Shown here: positions 29,411-37,631 of the stretch, piece by piece
Layout: each line of letters starts with the position of its first letter
How positions within the stretch are numbered: position 1 is the first letter of the stretch
From: Paenibacillus sp. FSL H8-0332
Lineage (GTDB): Bacteria; Bacillota; Bacilli; Paenibacillales; Paenibacillaceae
Reading direction: 5' to 3'
Assembly (NCBI RefSeq): GCF_037963835.1
Contig: NZ_CP150145.1
Location: 3,286,001 to 3,350,000, forward strand
DNA: 64,000 nucleotides
Made by a program: the position numbers and the translations under genes
Notes under the pieces: generated by a model
What the model saw: the letters and a program-made list of their open reading frames with translations, nothing else
Databases searched by the model: none
What the model was told of the DNA's origin: nothing

Positions 29411-30388
29411 TTAGAGCAGAATACGAACCTCGCCGCTCGACAGATATTCTTCATCGCCATTCGGATACCGGACCTTCAGGCGGCAGTCATTGTCGATATC
29501 AACGGCGGTTGCCGCTTGCTCTTGATGCTCCTTAACAACCATGACCGTCTCGCCCAGGGACATCATGCGCTGCCGGTATTCGGGCAGGAACAGCCGTTCC
29601 TTGAGCTGCTCATAGTAGCCCATGAAGCGGTTCAGCACTTCGGCTGTAAGCCGGTTCCGCAAATCCCCTTGCGGATTGCCTGCCTCATAGATAGAGGTTG
29701 CAACCTCTGACAGCTCTGCGGGAAAGCCGCCGGAGGGCAATGTCACATTGATCCCGATCCCGAGCACGGCATAATCCAGCCACTCGCTCTCCAGGGATAG
29801 GGAAGCCTCGGTGAGGATTCCGCACACCTTTTTACCGTTCATGAAGACATCATTGACCCATTTGATCTGCGTGCTGAGGCCGGACACACTCTCGATAGCC
29901 AGAGCGACCGCAACGGCAGCAGAGGTAGTCAGAAGCGTAGCATCCGCCGCCGACAGCCGGGGACGCAGCAGAATGCTCATATAGATGCCCGTCCCCGCAG
30001 GGGAAAAGAAAGGCCGGCCTTTCCGGCCCCGCCCGGCGGTCTGCTCCTCCGAAAGGATGACTTTGCCTTCCGCTTCTCCGCCGGAAGCCAGCGCCTTCAC
30101 CAGCTCATTCGTGGAAGCCACGCTCTTGAAAACTTCAAGCCGCAGCTTGTGCCCCCTGGCATCCAGGTATTTAGCGACCGCTGCGGCGGACAGTATGTCC
30201 GTCTGAGGGGACAGGGAGTATCCCTTATTGGTGACGGCTTGAATGGAATAGCCGTCACTCTGCAGCGCTTTGATGGCCTTCCACACTGCGCTGCGCGTCA
30301 CGGATAACCGCCCGGCGATGTCCTCGCCGGAGAAGTATTCACCCTTATTGCTGTCCAGTAAGGCCAGGATATGTTCTTTGACTGTCAT
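29411..30388 (-). CDS. birA: Bifunctional biotin-protein ligase and biotin operon repressor
   Basis: 325 residues from ATG 30388 (TGGAGGG eight bases upstream; an ATG six codons earlier lacks a site). N-terminal winged HTH: SGEDIAGRLSVTRSAVWKAIKAL. Catalytic domain with the biotinyl-AMP loop EEQTAGRGRKGRPF and KWVNDVFMNGKKVCGILTE, then the short SH3-like C-terminal domain. Transfers biotin to carboxylase carrier proteins and represses biotin genes. It faces away from the biotin locus next door, with a BirA box in the shared spacer. Confidence 0.95.
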   Translation of the reverse strand: MTVKEHILALLDSNKGEYFSGEDIAGRLSVTRSAVWKAIKALQSDGYSIQAVTNKGYSLSPQTDILSAAAVAKYLDARGHKLRLEVFKSVASTNELVKALASGGEAEGKVILSEEQTAGRGRKGRPFFSPAGTGIYMSILLRPRLSAADATLLTTSAAVAVALAIESVSGLSTQIKWVNDVFMNGKKVCGILTEASLSLESEWLDYAVLGIGINVTLPSGGFPAELSEVATSIYEAGNPQGDLRNRLTAEVLNRFMGYYEQLKERLFLPEYRQRMMSLGETVMVVKEHQEQAATAVDIDNDCRLKVRYPNGDEEYLSSGEVRILL

Positions 30389-30487
30389 GCCTATAACCCT
30401 CCACAAGTATAACGTTCCGAGCTCATCTCTTTAAGTATATTAACATGCCAAGGAGAATTAGAAAAATCAGGTATACTCACATCTTCA

Positions 30488-30541
30488 TTGTGAACCTATT
30501 AATAATCAAAAGTTTACAACAAAACCATCCTCCACTATAAT
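30488..30541 (+). promoter_or_regulatory. BirA operator overlapping a sigma-A promoter
   Basis: TTGTGAACC (30488-30496) and AGTTTACAA (30511-30519) form the bipartite BirA box with a 14-bp spacer. TTTACA (30513-30518) as -35 and TATAAT (30536-30541) as -10 are 17 bp apart, so the right half-site covers the -35. The promoter reads into the bioY remnant and the acyl-CoA ligase. Confidence 0.85.
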
Positions 30542-30614
30542 TCAGCTTGTTGGCTGGACTCCCTGACCGGAAGGCCGTCCAATTCCTGTATCTTATCTTG
30601 TGGAGGTTATTGAA

Positions 30615-30734
30615 TTGAGAATCAAAGAGTTGGTCTATGCGGCCTTATTCGCCGCGCTTATCGCGGTGATGCCAGGCGGACGCGGCGGGCTGGCTATACT
30701 GGTTGGACCGACAGGGGGCGTGAGATTCCGATGA
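30615..30734 (+). pseudogene. bioY: Miniaturised bioY remnant (biotin ECF S-component)
   Basis: A 39-residue frame from TTG 30615: RIKELVYAALFAALIAVM is the first helix of BioY, joined in frame to PGGRGGLAILVGPTGG, a motif normally about 60 residues further on, then VRFR and stop. The bulk of BioY (five helices) is gone, so it cannot be a full transporter. Both junctions kept the frame, and the stop overlaps the ligase start as ATGA. The TGGAGGTTATTGAA ribosome site and BirA-controlled promoter remain. Either a decaying gene or a retained leader peptide coupling translation. Confidence 0.8.
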
Positions 30735-32221
30735 ATCTGGCAGAACACATTCTGGAACGTGCCGCACTCGTCCCTCACCGCATTGCAATTTCAGATGAAC
30801 ATGTAGAACGTACCTATGAGCAGCTCATGAAGCGGGTTCAGCAGGTGGCCAGCGGTCTGCGGCAGGGTGGACACACGAATCAGACTGTTGCGCTTCTGTC
30901 CGGTAACCGCATCGAATTCGCCGAATTTGTCCTGGGTGCTATCTACGCAGGCTGCATTCCCGTGCTGCTGGACCCGAAATGGTCTCCAGCAGCGCTGGAG
31001 CAGGTCATCCGGCAATGCGCTCCGGGGTTGATTGTCAGTGAAGCATGCTTCGCAGCTGATCAGACTGGTCGTTACAGTGGAATTCCCCAGCTATATTTCG
31101 GCAGGGAACAGGTCTCCGGCAGCTATGAGGCTTGGGCGGCAGGCTTCGGGCCGGAGGCTGAAGCCGCAGATAGCCCGGAACTGCTGTTCATCGGGTATAC
31201 CTCTGGCACTACAGGTATCCCGAAGGGGTATATGCGGACCCATGAGTCTTGGTTCAGCAGCTTGGAGGCTACAGAGAAGGCGTTCAGCCTGAACCGGATG
31301 CAGCATGTGCTTGCGCCCGGGCCTTTCGTGCATTCGCTGTCGCTGTTCGCTCTGCTGCAATCCCTGTACAGCGGGGCCACGTTCCATCTCCTTCCGGAAT
31401 TTGATGCAGAGCGCGTACTCACCCTGTGCTGCCACGTACCGGATATGATTCTGTTCGTTGTGCCCGCTATGACCGAGGCGTTATTGCGCCAAGCAGAGTC
31501 AAGCAACGCCGAGGTGTCCATCCAGGCCTTGATTAGCTCCGGCGGCAAATGGCCTGTGTCTTCTATACCTAAATGCCGCGAGAGGTTCAACGGGGTTAGG
31601 CTCTATGAATATTACGGCTCATCTGAAGCCAGCTACATCAGCTATCTGGAGCTTACCGGAGCGGAGCCGAAGGACTCCTTGGGTCAGCCGTTCAGCGGTG
31701 TAGAGCTATTGATCTGCGATGAACAGTTCCGCGAGGTTCCTCAAGGCACGGTGGGGGAGCTATACATCCGCAGCGATATGATCTTCTCCGGGTATCATCT
31801 CCTGCCGGAAGAGACGGCGCAGGTATTCCGGGACGGCTGGCTGCGCACAGGGGATTACGTATATCAGGACCGGCAGATGCATCTGCGCCTGGCCGGACGC
31901 GCGGGCAGCATGATCAAGAGCGGGGGACTCAAGGTGTTCCCGGAAGAAGTGGAAGCCGTGCTGCTTCGCCATCCGGATATCCGGGAGGCGATGGTGTTCG
32001 GCATACCGGATGAACGCTGGGGGGAGCAGGTAACGTTACTGATACAGTGGCAGGGTCAGGAACGGCTTACGCTCGATGAGATTCGGAAGTATTGCCGCCC
32101 CTATCTGGCCAGCTATAAGCTGCCTAAGCAGCTGATTAGCGTGGAGGAATTCAGCTACACCGGTTCCGGCAAAATCGCCCGCCAGCTCATGAAGAACCGC
32201 GCGGTAGTGGGGTTGACATGA
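30731..32221 (+). CDS. Acyl-CoA/AMP-forming ligase of the biotin locus (YhfT-like)
   Basis: 496 residues, ANL superfamily. P-loop YTSGTTGIPKG (residues 156-166), YEYYGSSEAS, the hinge region LRTGDYVYQD and the C-terminal catalytic region ending TGSGKIARQLM with its Lys. Activates a carboxylate with ATP, then CoA. In Bacillus the yhfT ligase lies beside a bioY gene, and this gene sits between bioY and ecf remnants under a BirA box, so a fatty- or dicarboxylic-acid step tied to biotin supply is inferred. The only intact gene of the locus; coupled on both sides by ATGA overlaps. Confidence 0.85.
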   Translation: MNLAEHILERAALVPHRIAISDEHVERTYEQLMKRVQQVASGLRQGGHTNQTVALLSGNRIEFAEFVLGAIYAGCIPVLLDPKWSPAALEQVIRQCAPGLIVSEACFAADQTGRYSGIPQLYFGREQVSGSYEAWAAGFGPEAEAADSPELLFIGYTSGTTGIPKGYMRTHESWFSSLEATEKAFSLNRMQHVLAPGPFVHSLSLFALLQSLYSGATFHLLPEFDAERVLTLCCHVPDMILFVVPAMTEALLRQAESSNAEVSIQALISSGGKWPVSSIPKCRERFNGVRLYEYYGSSEASYISYLELTGAEPKDSLGQPFSGVELLICDEQFREVPQGTVGELYIRSDMIFSGYHLLPEETAQVFRDGWLRTGDYVYQDRQMHLRLAGRAGSMIKSGGLKVFPEEVEAVLLRHPDIREAMVFGIPDERWGEQVTLLIQWQGQERLTLDEIRKYCRPYLASYKLPKQLISVEEFSYTGSGKIARQLMKNRAVVGLT

Positions 32222-32561
32222 AGAAGGCCGCGCAGGAAGAAGTTTCGCACAGGCTCGTTTTTGACCGGGTAGACTTTGCTTACCGGAGAGGGCAGCCGGT
32301 ATATATTGCGGGAACAGTTCTGGCGGGAGGACAGCTCCGACGAAACCGCTCGATCTGGACCGCATTCTTGTGGCGCAACAGGCCAGAGGGTATGATATCA
32401 AGGATACCAAAGGCCTTAACCGGGTACAGGCTTACATCCAATTAGTGATTCCGCTGCTCGTCACCACCCTTGCGCGGGTGCTGACATATGCACGGATGGA
32501 TTATGCAGCCGGCGGGATTATGCTTGCGTATGTTCTGCTGGGAATTCTGCTAGAGAGATGA
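32218..32561 (+). pseudogene. Remnants of ecfA (ATPase) and ecfT (transmembrane) genes
   Basis: From ATG 32218 the frame reads HRLVFDRVDFAYRRGQPV, the start of an ECF ATPase, but no Walker A, signature or Walker B follows; the frame ends at 32445. In another frame, 32343-32561, KPLDLDRILVAQQARGYDIKD matches the EcfT AxxARG region, then IPLLVTTLARVLTYA jumps to RMDYAAGGIMLAYVLLGILLER, with the second ARG-type segment missing. Thus at least two internal deletions joined the N-terminus of ecfA to the 3' part of ecfT. Not expected to be functional. Confidence 0.75.
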
Positions 32562-32572
32562 GGAGATAGAGC

Positions 32573-33772
32573 TTGAACAGAACAGCCATACTGGAGCGGC
32601 TTCAGTCAGAGCTGCACGAAGGCAACCACATTATCGGCGTCTCGACAGGGACGGGAATTACGGCCAAGGTTGCCGCTGACAGCGGAGCAGACTTCATTCT
32701 TATGCTGAACTCCGGCAAGTTCCGGCAGATGGGGAGAAGCTCTCTGGCGGGGTTCCTGCCCTTCTGCAACAGCAATGAGATGGTGATGGATTTTGCCTCG
32801 AAGGAGATTGTGCCGCTGGTGAGAGACACTCCGGTGCTGTTCGGACTGAATGCGAATGATCCAACGAGAGAGATGTCCCTTTATATAGAAGAGATCAAGA
32901 ACAGAGGCTTCGCGGGAGTGAATAATTATCCGACAGTCGGCTTGATCGACGGGGCGTTCAGAGAGGCATTGGAGGAAGACGGCATCAGCTATGACAGGGA
33001 GGTGGAGGCTATACGTCTGGCTCATCAGCAGGAGCTGTTCACGGTGGCCTTCGTCTTCGACGAAGCCCAAGCGGTCCAGATGGCTGAAGCGGGGGCAGAT
33101 GTGATCTGTGTGCATCTCGGCCTAACCGTAGGCGGATTGCTGGGGGCACGGAAGGTGGTCTCTCTGGAAGCTGCCAAGGCGAAGGCACTGCGCATTCTCA
33201 CTGCCTGCGGTGAGGTTAAGCCTGAAGTCATTAAGATGATCTACGGCGGCCCGGTCAAGACTCCGGTTGATGTCCAGTATATGTACAGCAATAATACGCA
33301 GATTATGGGCTACATTGGCGGCTCTGCCTTTGAACGGATCCCCTCCGAGCAGTCGATTACGGCCATTACCCGCGATTTCAAGCGCCTGGGCAAGCTGGAT
33401 GAAGATGATCTCATGGTCAAAATGCTCAGCGGCATCACCCGGCATTACGATTACGTAGAATTCGTCAAAGAGTATGTCGCCCAGAATTACAGCGAGGAAG
33501 TAGTGTTCGCGGATCTGGCCAAGGTGGCGCATGTGTCGCGCAGTTATCTGAGCAGCTTGTTTAAAAAGGAAGTGGGCTGCAGCTTCCAGAACTATCTGGT
33601 CGGCTTCCGTATGCAAAAGGCTGCCATACTGCTCCAGGCCCCGCACCTGCAATTATCCGAGGTGTCCGCAATGGCCGGCTACCCTGACTATGCCCAGTTC
33701 AGCAGAATGTTCAAAAAGCTCATGGGCTGTTCGCCCAAGCAGTACAAATCTAACCTAAACACAAAAACATAG
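32573..33772 (+). CDS. AraC regulator fused to a TIM-barrel PEP-hydrolase-family sensor domain
   Basis: 399 residues from TTG 32573 with GAGGAG eight bases upstream. Residues 1-275 are a complete TIM barrel of the PF09370 type (IIGVSTGTGITAKVAADSGADFILMLNSGKF, then [19 protein letters not shown] and GADVICVHLGLTVGG), clearly paralogous to the product of 35090-35920. Residues ~290-395 are an AraC two-HTH domain (FADLAKVAHVSRSYLSSLFKK; LSEVSAMAGYPDYAQFSRMFKK). The enzyme-like domain probably binds the same small ligand the downstream enzyme handles. I infer it controls the following two genes. No ordinary AraC sensor domain is present. Confidence 0.85.
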   Translation: MNRTAILERLQSELHEGNHIIGVSTGTGITAKVAADSGADFILMLNSGKFRQMGRSSLAGFLPFCNSNEMVMDFASKEIVPLVRDTPVLFGLNANDPTREMSLYIEEIKNRGFAGVNNYPTVGLIDGAFREALEEDGISYDREVEAIRLAHQQELFTVAFVFDEAQAVQMAEAGADVICVHLGLTVGGLLGARKVVSLEAAKAKALRILTACGEVKPEVIKMIYGGPVKTPVDVQYMYSNNTQIMGYIGGSAFERIPSEQSITAITRDFKRLGKLDEDDLMVKMLSGITRHYDYVEFVKEYVAQNYSEEVVFADLAKVAHVSRSYLSSLFKKEVGCSFQNYLVGFRMQKAAILLQAPHLQLSEVSAMAGYPDYAQFSRMFKKLMGCSPKQYKSNLNTKT

Positions 33773-33776
33773 GACA

Positions 33777-33814
33777 TAAAAGCGTTTTCATCCATAAACA
33801 TCCCCGGTATGATG
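33777..33814 (+). promoter_or_regulatory. cre-like site and -10 box before the Tm-1-like gene
   Basis: TAAAAGCGTTTTCA (33777-33790) is one base off the CcpA cre consensus on the opposite strand (TGAAAACGCTTTTA). TATGAT at 33809-33814 can be the -10. Suggests a promoter separate from the regulator gene and possible carbon-catabolite control. Confidence 0.45.
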
Positions 33815-33846
33815 AATCTATGATTCGTATACGAGGAGGCAGGAGA

Positions 33847-35064
33847 ATGAAGACAATCGCCATAGCTGGAACGTTTGATACGAAGGGTGAGGAGTACCTG
33901 TACATCAAGAAGCTTGCAGAGGAGCTGGGCCTCAGAGCCCTGATGATCCATACCGGTGTATTCGAGCCAGCCTTTCAACCCGATGTGTCTAACCGGGAGG
34001 TCGCATCCGCCGCAGGGATGGAGCTGGACGAGCTTGCCGCGAAGAAGGACCGGGCGTTAGCTACAGAAGTGTTGTCCAAAGGTCTGGAGCAGCTCGTTCC
34101 CCGGTTATACCAGGAGGGGAAATTTGACGGCATCATATCCTTCGGGGGCACCGGCGGAACTTCACTGGTTGCCCCTGCCATGAGAGCCTTGCCGATCGGC
34201 GTACCGAAGGTGCTGGTATCCACGGTTGCCTCCGGAAATACCGCCCCTTATGTCGGGACCAGCGATATTATGATGATTCCGTCTGTGGTGGATGTCTCAG
34301 GCCTCAATTCGATCTCGACGAGAATATTCAGCAATGCGATGTTTGCCATCGCGGGCATGCTCCTGTTCGAAGCAGACTATGAACCGGAGAAAAAGCCGCT
34401 GGTCGCAGCCACCATGTTCGGAGTGACCACACCGTGTGTGACCGAAGCGCGCAAATACCTGGAGGAGCGCGGCTACGAGGTGCTGGTATTCCATGCTACC
34501 GGAATCGGCGGACAATCGATGGAGGCGCTGATCGAAGCGGGCTTCATTGAAGGGGTGCTGGACTTAACCACCACCGAATGGGCAGATGAACTGGTCGGCG
34601 GCGTCTTGAACGCAGGACCGCACCGCCTGGAGGCCGCAGGCCGCAACCGTATTCCGCAGGTCGTCTCGGTAGGCGCCCTGGATATGTGCAACTTCGGCCC
34701 GGCGGATACCGTACCGGAGAAGTTCAAGGATCGCAAATTCTATCATCATAACCCGACCGTTACGCTGATGCGGACGACCGTGGAGGAGAATGAACAGCTC
34801 GGCAGGAAGCTGGCCGAGAAGCTCAATATGGCAACGGAGAGTACGGTGCTTATGCTGCCGCTTGGCGGTATTTCGGCGATTGATGTGGAGGGTCAGCCCT
34901 TCTACGGCCCTGAAGAGGACCGGATGTTGTTCGATACCCTGCGCCGGCAGGTGGACTGCTCAAGAGTTGAACTGATCGAAATGGACCTGGCGATTAATGA
35001 TCCGGCCTTTGCCGAGGCCGCAGCCCGGAAGCTGATTGATCTCATGCAGGCCGCGAAGGCCTGA
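33847..35064 (+). CDS. Tm-1-like ATP-binding protein (UPF0261)
   Basis: 405 residues starting [26 protein letters not shown], the UPF0261 hallmark; then [25 protein letters not shown] and the two-domain fold reaching [24 protein letters not shown]. Homologous to the N-terminal ATP-binding domain of tomato Tm-1, which blocks tobamovirus replication. Bacterial role unknown. GAGGAGG site before ATG 33847. Followed after 25 bp by the TIM-barrel gene that corresponds to the C-terminal half of Tm-1, so the pair is a split Tm-1. Confidence 0.9.
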   Translation: MKTIAIAGTFDTKGEEYLYIKKLAEELGLRALMIHTGVFEPAFQPDVSNREVASAAGMELDELAAKKDRALATEVLSKGLEQLVPRLYQEGKFDGIISFGGTGGTSLVAPAMRALPIGVPKVLVSTVASGNTAPYVGTSDIMMIPSVVDVSGLNSISTRIFSNAMFAIAGMLLFEADYEPEKKPLVAATMFGVTTPCVTEARKYLEERGYEVLVFHATGIGGQSMEALIEAGFIEGVLDLTTTEWADELVGGVLNAGPHRLEAAGRNRIPQVVSVGALDMCNFGPADTVPEKFKDRKFYHHNPTVTLMRTTVEENEQLGRKLAEKLNMATESTVLMLPLGGISAIDVEGQPFYGPEEDRMLFDTLRRQVDCSRVELIEMDLAINDPAFAEAAARKLIDLMQAAKA

Positions 35065-35089
35065 AACCCACAATAAGGAGGAGCTACTA

Positions 35090-35920
35090 ATGAATAAGCA
35101 GACCAGAGCTGAGATTATGGATAGATTCAAGCAAGAGGTGAAGGCGGGTAATATTCTTCTCGGTGTCGGGGCAGGCACGGGGATTACCGCTAAGAGCAGT
35201 GAAGCAGGCGGAGCGGATATGCTGATTGTGTACAATTCCGGCCGTTACAGAATGGCGGGACGCGGTTCACTGGCAGGCTTGCTGTCGTATGGCGACGCCA
35301 ATCAGATTGTGGTGGAGATGGGTTCGGAGGTGCTACCTGTCGTCAAGGATACGCCCGTTCTGGCAGGGGTATGCGGCACCGACCCGTTCCGGGTGATGGA
35401 GGTATTCCTGAAGCAGCTGAAGGAGCAGGGCTTCAGCGGTGTGCAGAATTTCCCTACCGTGGGTCTGATCGATGGCGTATTCCGCCAGAATCTGGAGGAG
35501 ACCGGGATGGGCTACGGCCTCGAGGTCGAAATGATCCGCATCGCCCATGAGCTGGATATGCTGACGACCCCGTATGTGTTCGACCCTGAACAGGCACGGG
35601 CCATGGCAGAGGCGGGTGCAGATATTCTGGTCGCCCACATGGGCCTCACCACCAAGGGCACCATTGGCGCAGTTACCGCGCTAACACTGGACGATTGTGT
35701 GGAGCGTATTGAAGCGATTATCGAAGCCGGACGGGCGGTCAACCCGGAGATTATGATTATCTGCCACGGCGGCCCGATTGCCGAGCCGGAGGATGCGGCT
35801 TATGTCATTCAGCGGACGAAGGGCATCCATGGATTCTTCGGCGCATCAAGCATCGAGCGCTTCGCGGCGGAGCAGGGAATTACCCGCCAGACCGAGTCGT
35901 TCAAAGCAATTGGGCGATAA
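35090..35920 (+). CDS. PEP-hydrolase-family TIM-barrel protein (Tm-1 C-terminal domain homologue)
   Basis: 276 residues, PF09370-type: [52 protein letters not shown], and [30 protein letters not shown] site upstream. It is the free enzyme version of the domain fused to AraC at 32573-33772; motifs correspond block by block. Works presumably with the Tm-1-like protein encoded just before it; the true reaction of this family is not well established. Confidence 0.88.
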   Translation: MNKQTRAEIMDRFKQEVKAGNILLGVGAGTGITAKSSEAGGADMLIVYNSGRYRMAGRGSLAGLLSYGDANQIVVEMGSEVLPVVKDTPVLAGVCGTDPFRVMEVFLKQLKEQGFSGVQNFPTVGLIDGVFRQNLEETGMGYGLEVEMIRIAHELDMLTTPYVFDPEQARAMAEAGADILVAHMGLTTKGTIGAVTALTLDDCVERIEAIIEAGRAVNPEIMIICHGGPIAEPEDAAYVIQRTKGIHGFFGASSIERFAAEQGITRQTESFKAIGR

Positions 35921-36017
35921 GTAAGCTGACTTTAAACTAATTTTAAACAGGACACCACGCTCGATTTAACCTTCACCTGATAAGCTGATGTACATATACA
36001 AAGGGAGGGTTAACATC

Positions 36018-37409
36018 ATGAATCCATTGCTTCGCAAAGCAGTCTTGTCAGCAGTCTTGTGCAGCTTCACTCTAATGACCGTTAGGGGAGCTGTATACGC
36101 GGAAGGGGCGCCTGCAGCTGACGTTAAGAGTGCGATGTCCGCAGAGGCCGGCTGGAAGGAGAACGTCCGGGCCACGGCGAACACCATTACAACCATTAAG
36201 CCGGAGAAGGACGACACTTATTCGGATTTGGCGTTTCTTCAGCCGATTCTGGCAGATAAACGGATCGTGAGCTTGGGCGAGGCCTCGCATGGGGCGGCCG
36301 AATATAATTCGGTGAAGGTCCGGCTGATTAAGTACCTGCATGAGAAGCTCGGGTATAACGTTATTGCCTTTGAGTCCAATCTGGCGGATGCTGCCGCAGC
36401 GTACACACAGGTTCAGGAGCTGAAGCCGCAGGAATTGATGGAGAACTCCATCTACGGCGTATGGCAGGTGGAAGAGAATCTGCCGCTGTTCGAGTACATA
36501 GCGGAGCAGAGCCGTACGGATCATCCGCTGATGCTGACCGGGTTTGACTCCCAGGCCGCCACAGACTCTTTTATTACATTTGTTGAACAATGGTTTGCCG
36601 GGGTGGACTCTTCTAAAGCCAAAGCGTTTACCCGGACGGAAGAATGGTATTTGAAGCTTAATATGATTGATGATATCGGAGAGTTTACAGCCCAGAAGGA
36701 TGCAATCAAGAACAAATATATGATTTTCCAGGCATTCGTGAAAGATCATAAAGCTTCATTAAGCAAAGTCTATCCCAAACAGCCTAAGCTGGTGCCGACT
36801 CTTGAGCGTGTGCTTCAGAACAGGATCGATATGCTGGATTATTACCATCCTCATATTGTACAGCTGCTGGCCGGGGCAGACCCGGAGAAGCACGTTAAGC
36901 AGGGGAGCTATGAGAGAGACCGCGTGATGGCAGGGAATGTGGCTTGGCTCGCAAACACAGCCTATCCGGGGGAAAAGATTATTCTGTGGGGACACAACTA
37001 CCATATCCGCAAACACAATTCTACGATGATTACCGAGCATAATGGATTCGGTTATGATCAGACACCCTATCCTACGATGGGGGAGCTGCTGCCTTGGTCC
37101 CTGAAGCAAGATAACTATGTGATCGGATTATATGCTTATGAAGGAAGTGCGCACAAGAACAACGGTAAAGTGGAGCAGATTATGCCGCATGACAAAGGAA
37201 GTCTTGAAGAGATTATGGGTGCAGGTATGGGCGCTGCGCAGTTTATCAACTTAAGAGACACCACGTTAGGCGCATCCACAGAATGGATGTACACCCCGCG
37301 TACCGCCAAGGCATGGGGAGTCCTCGATGAGACAATGATTCCGCGCGATCAGTATGACGGAATATTGCTCATTCAGCAGCTTCATCCGTCCACCCCAATA
37401 AAAGATTAA
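36018..37409 (+). CDS. Secreted erythromycin-esterase family protein
   Basis: 463 residues with a signal peptide (AVLSAVLCSFTLMTVRGAVYA). Family motifs: IVSLGEASHGAAEYNSVKVRL (catalytic His), GYNVIAFESN and IILWGHNYHIRKHN. Ere enzymes open macrolide lactones, but most members are uncharacterised and no resistance claim is justified. A secreted form is unusual compared with cytoplasmic EreA/B. GGGAGGG site before ATG 36018. Single gene followed by a hairpin terminator. Confidence 0.85.
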   Translation: MNPLLRKAVLSAVLCSFTLMTVRGAVYAEGAPAADVKSAMSAEAGWKENVRATANTITTIKPEKDDTYSDLAFLQPILADKRIVSLGEASHGAAEYNSVKVRLIKYLHEKLGYNVIAFESNLADAAAAYTQVQELKPQELMENSIYGVWQVEENLPLFEYIAEQSRTDHPLMLTGFDSQAATDSFITFVEQWFAGVDSSKAKAFTRTEEWYLKLNMIDDIGEFTAQKDAIKNKYMIFQAFVKDHKASLSKVYPKQPKLVPTLERVLQNRIDMLDYYHPHIVQLLAGADPEKHVKQGSYERDRVMAGNVAWLANTAYPGEKIILWGHNYHIRKHNSTMITEHNGFGYDQTPYPTMGELLPWSLKQDNYVIGLYAYEGSAHKNNGKVEQIMPHDKGSLEEIMGAGMGAAQFINLRDTTLGASTEWMYTPRTAKAWGVLDETMIPRDQYDGILLIQQLHPSTPIKD

Positions 37410-37448
37410 TTCTCGCAGCATGTAACGGCTTCTATATTAGCTGGAAAT

Positions 37449-37480
37449 GGGCACTCTTTAAGTTAAGAGTGTCTTTTTCG
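37449..37480 (+). terminator. Terminator after the erythromycin-esterase-like gene
   Basis: GGCACTCTT-TAAGTT-AAGAGTGTC stem with TTTTT following. Confidence 0.8.
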
Positions 37481-37511
37481 AATGTTCATAGAAGAGAGGA
37501 TATGATATAAA

Positions 37512-37529
37512 TCACAGAATGGTCACAGA
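37512..37529 (+). promoter_or_regulatory. Direct repeat TCACAGA x2 upstream of the nos genes
   Basis: TCACAGA at 37512 and 37523, 11 bp apart (one helical turn), within the 222-bp spacer before nosD. Resembles a tandem regulator-binding site; regulator not identified. ATAGCC/GGCTAT forms a small hairpin just after it. Confidence 0.35.
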
Positions 37530-37631
37530 CTCTAGCCGGTATAGCCAGTTCGGGCTATAGGCACTTCAATTCCTTTTATTTACACTTAATGCGGGTTTGC
37601 ACAAGAAACCATCCTACAGTGGGGGTGAACA

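Noticed and set aside
30615-30734. Functional small BioY transporter
   Set aside because: Only one membrane helix and one motif remain; the biotin-binding and EcfT-contact regions of BioY are absent.
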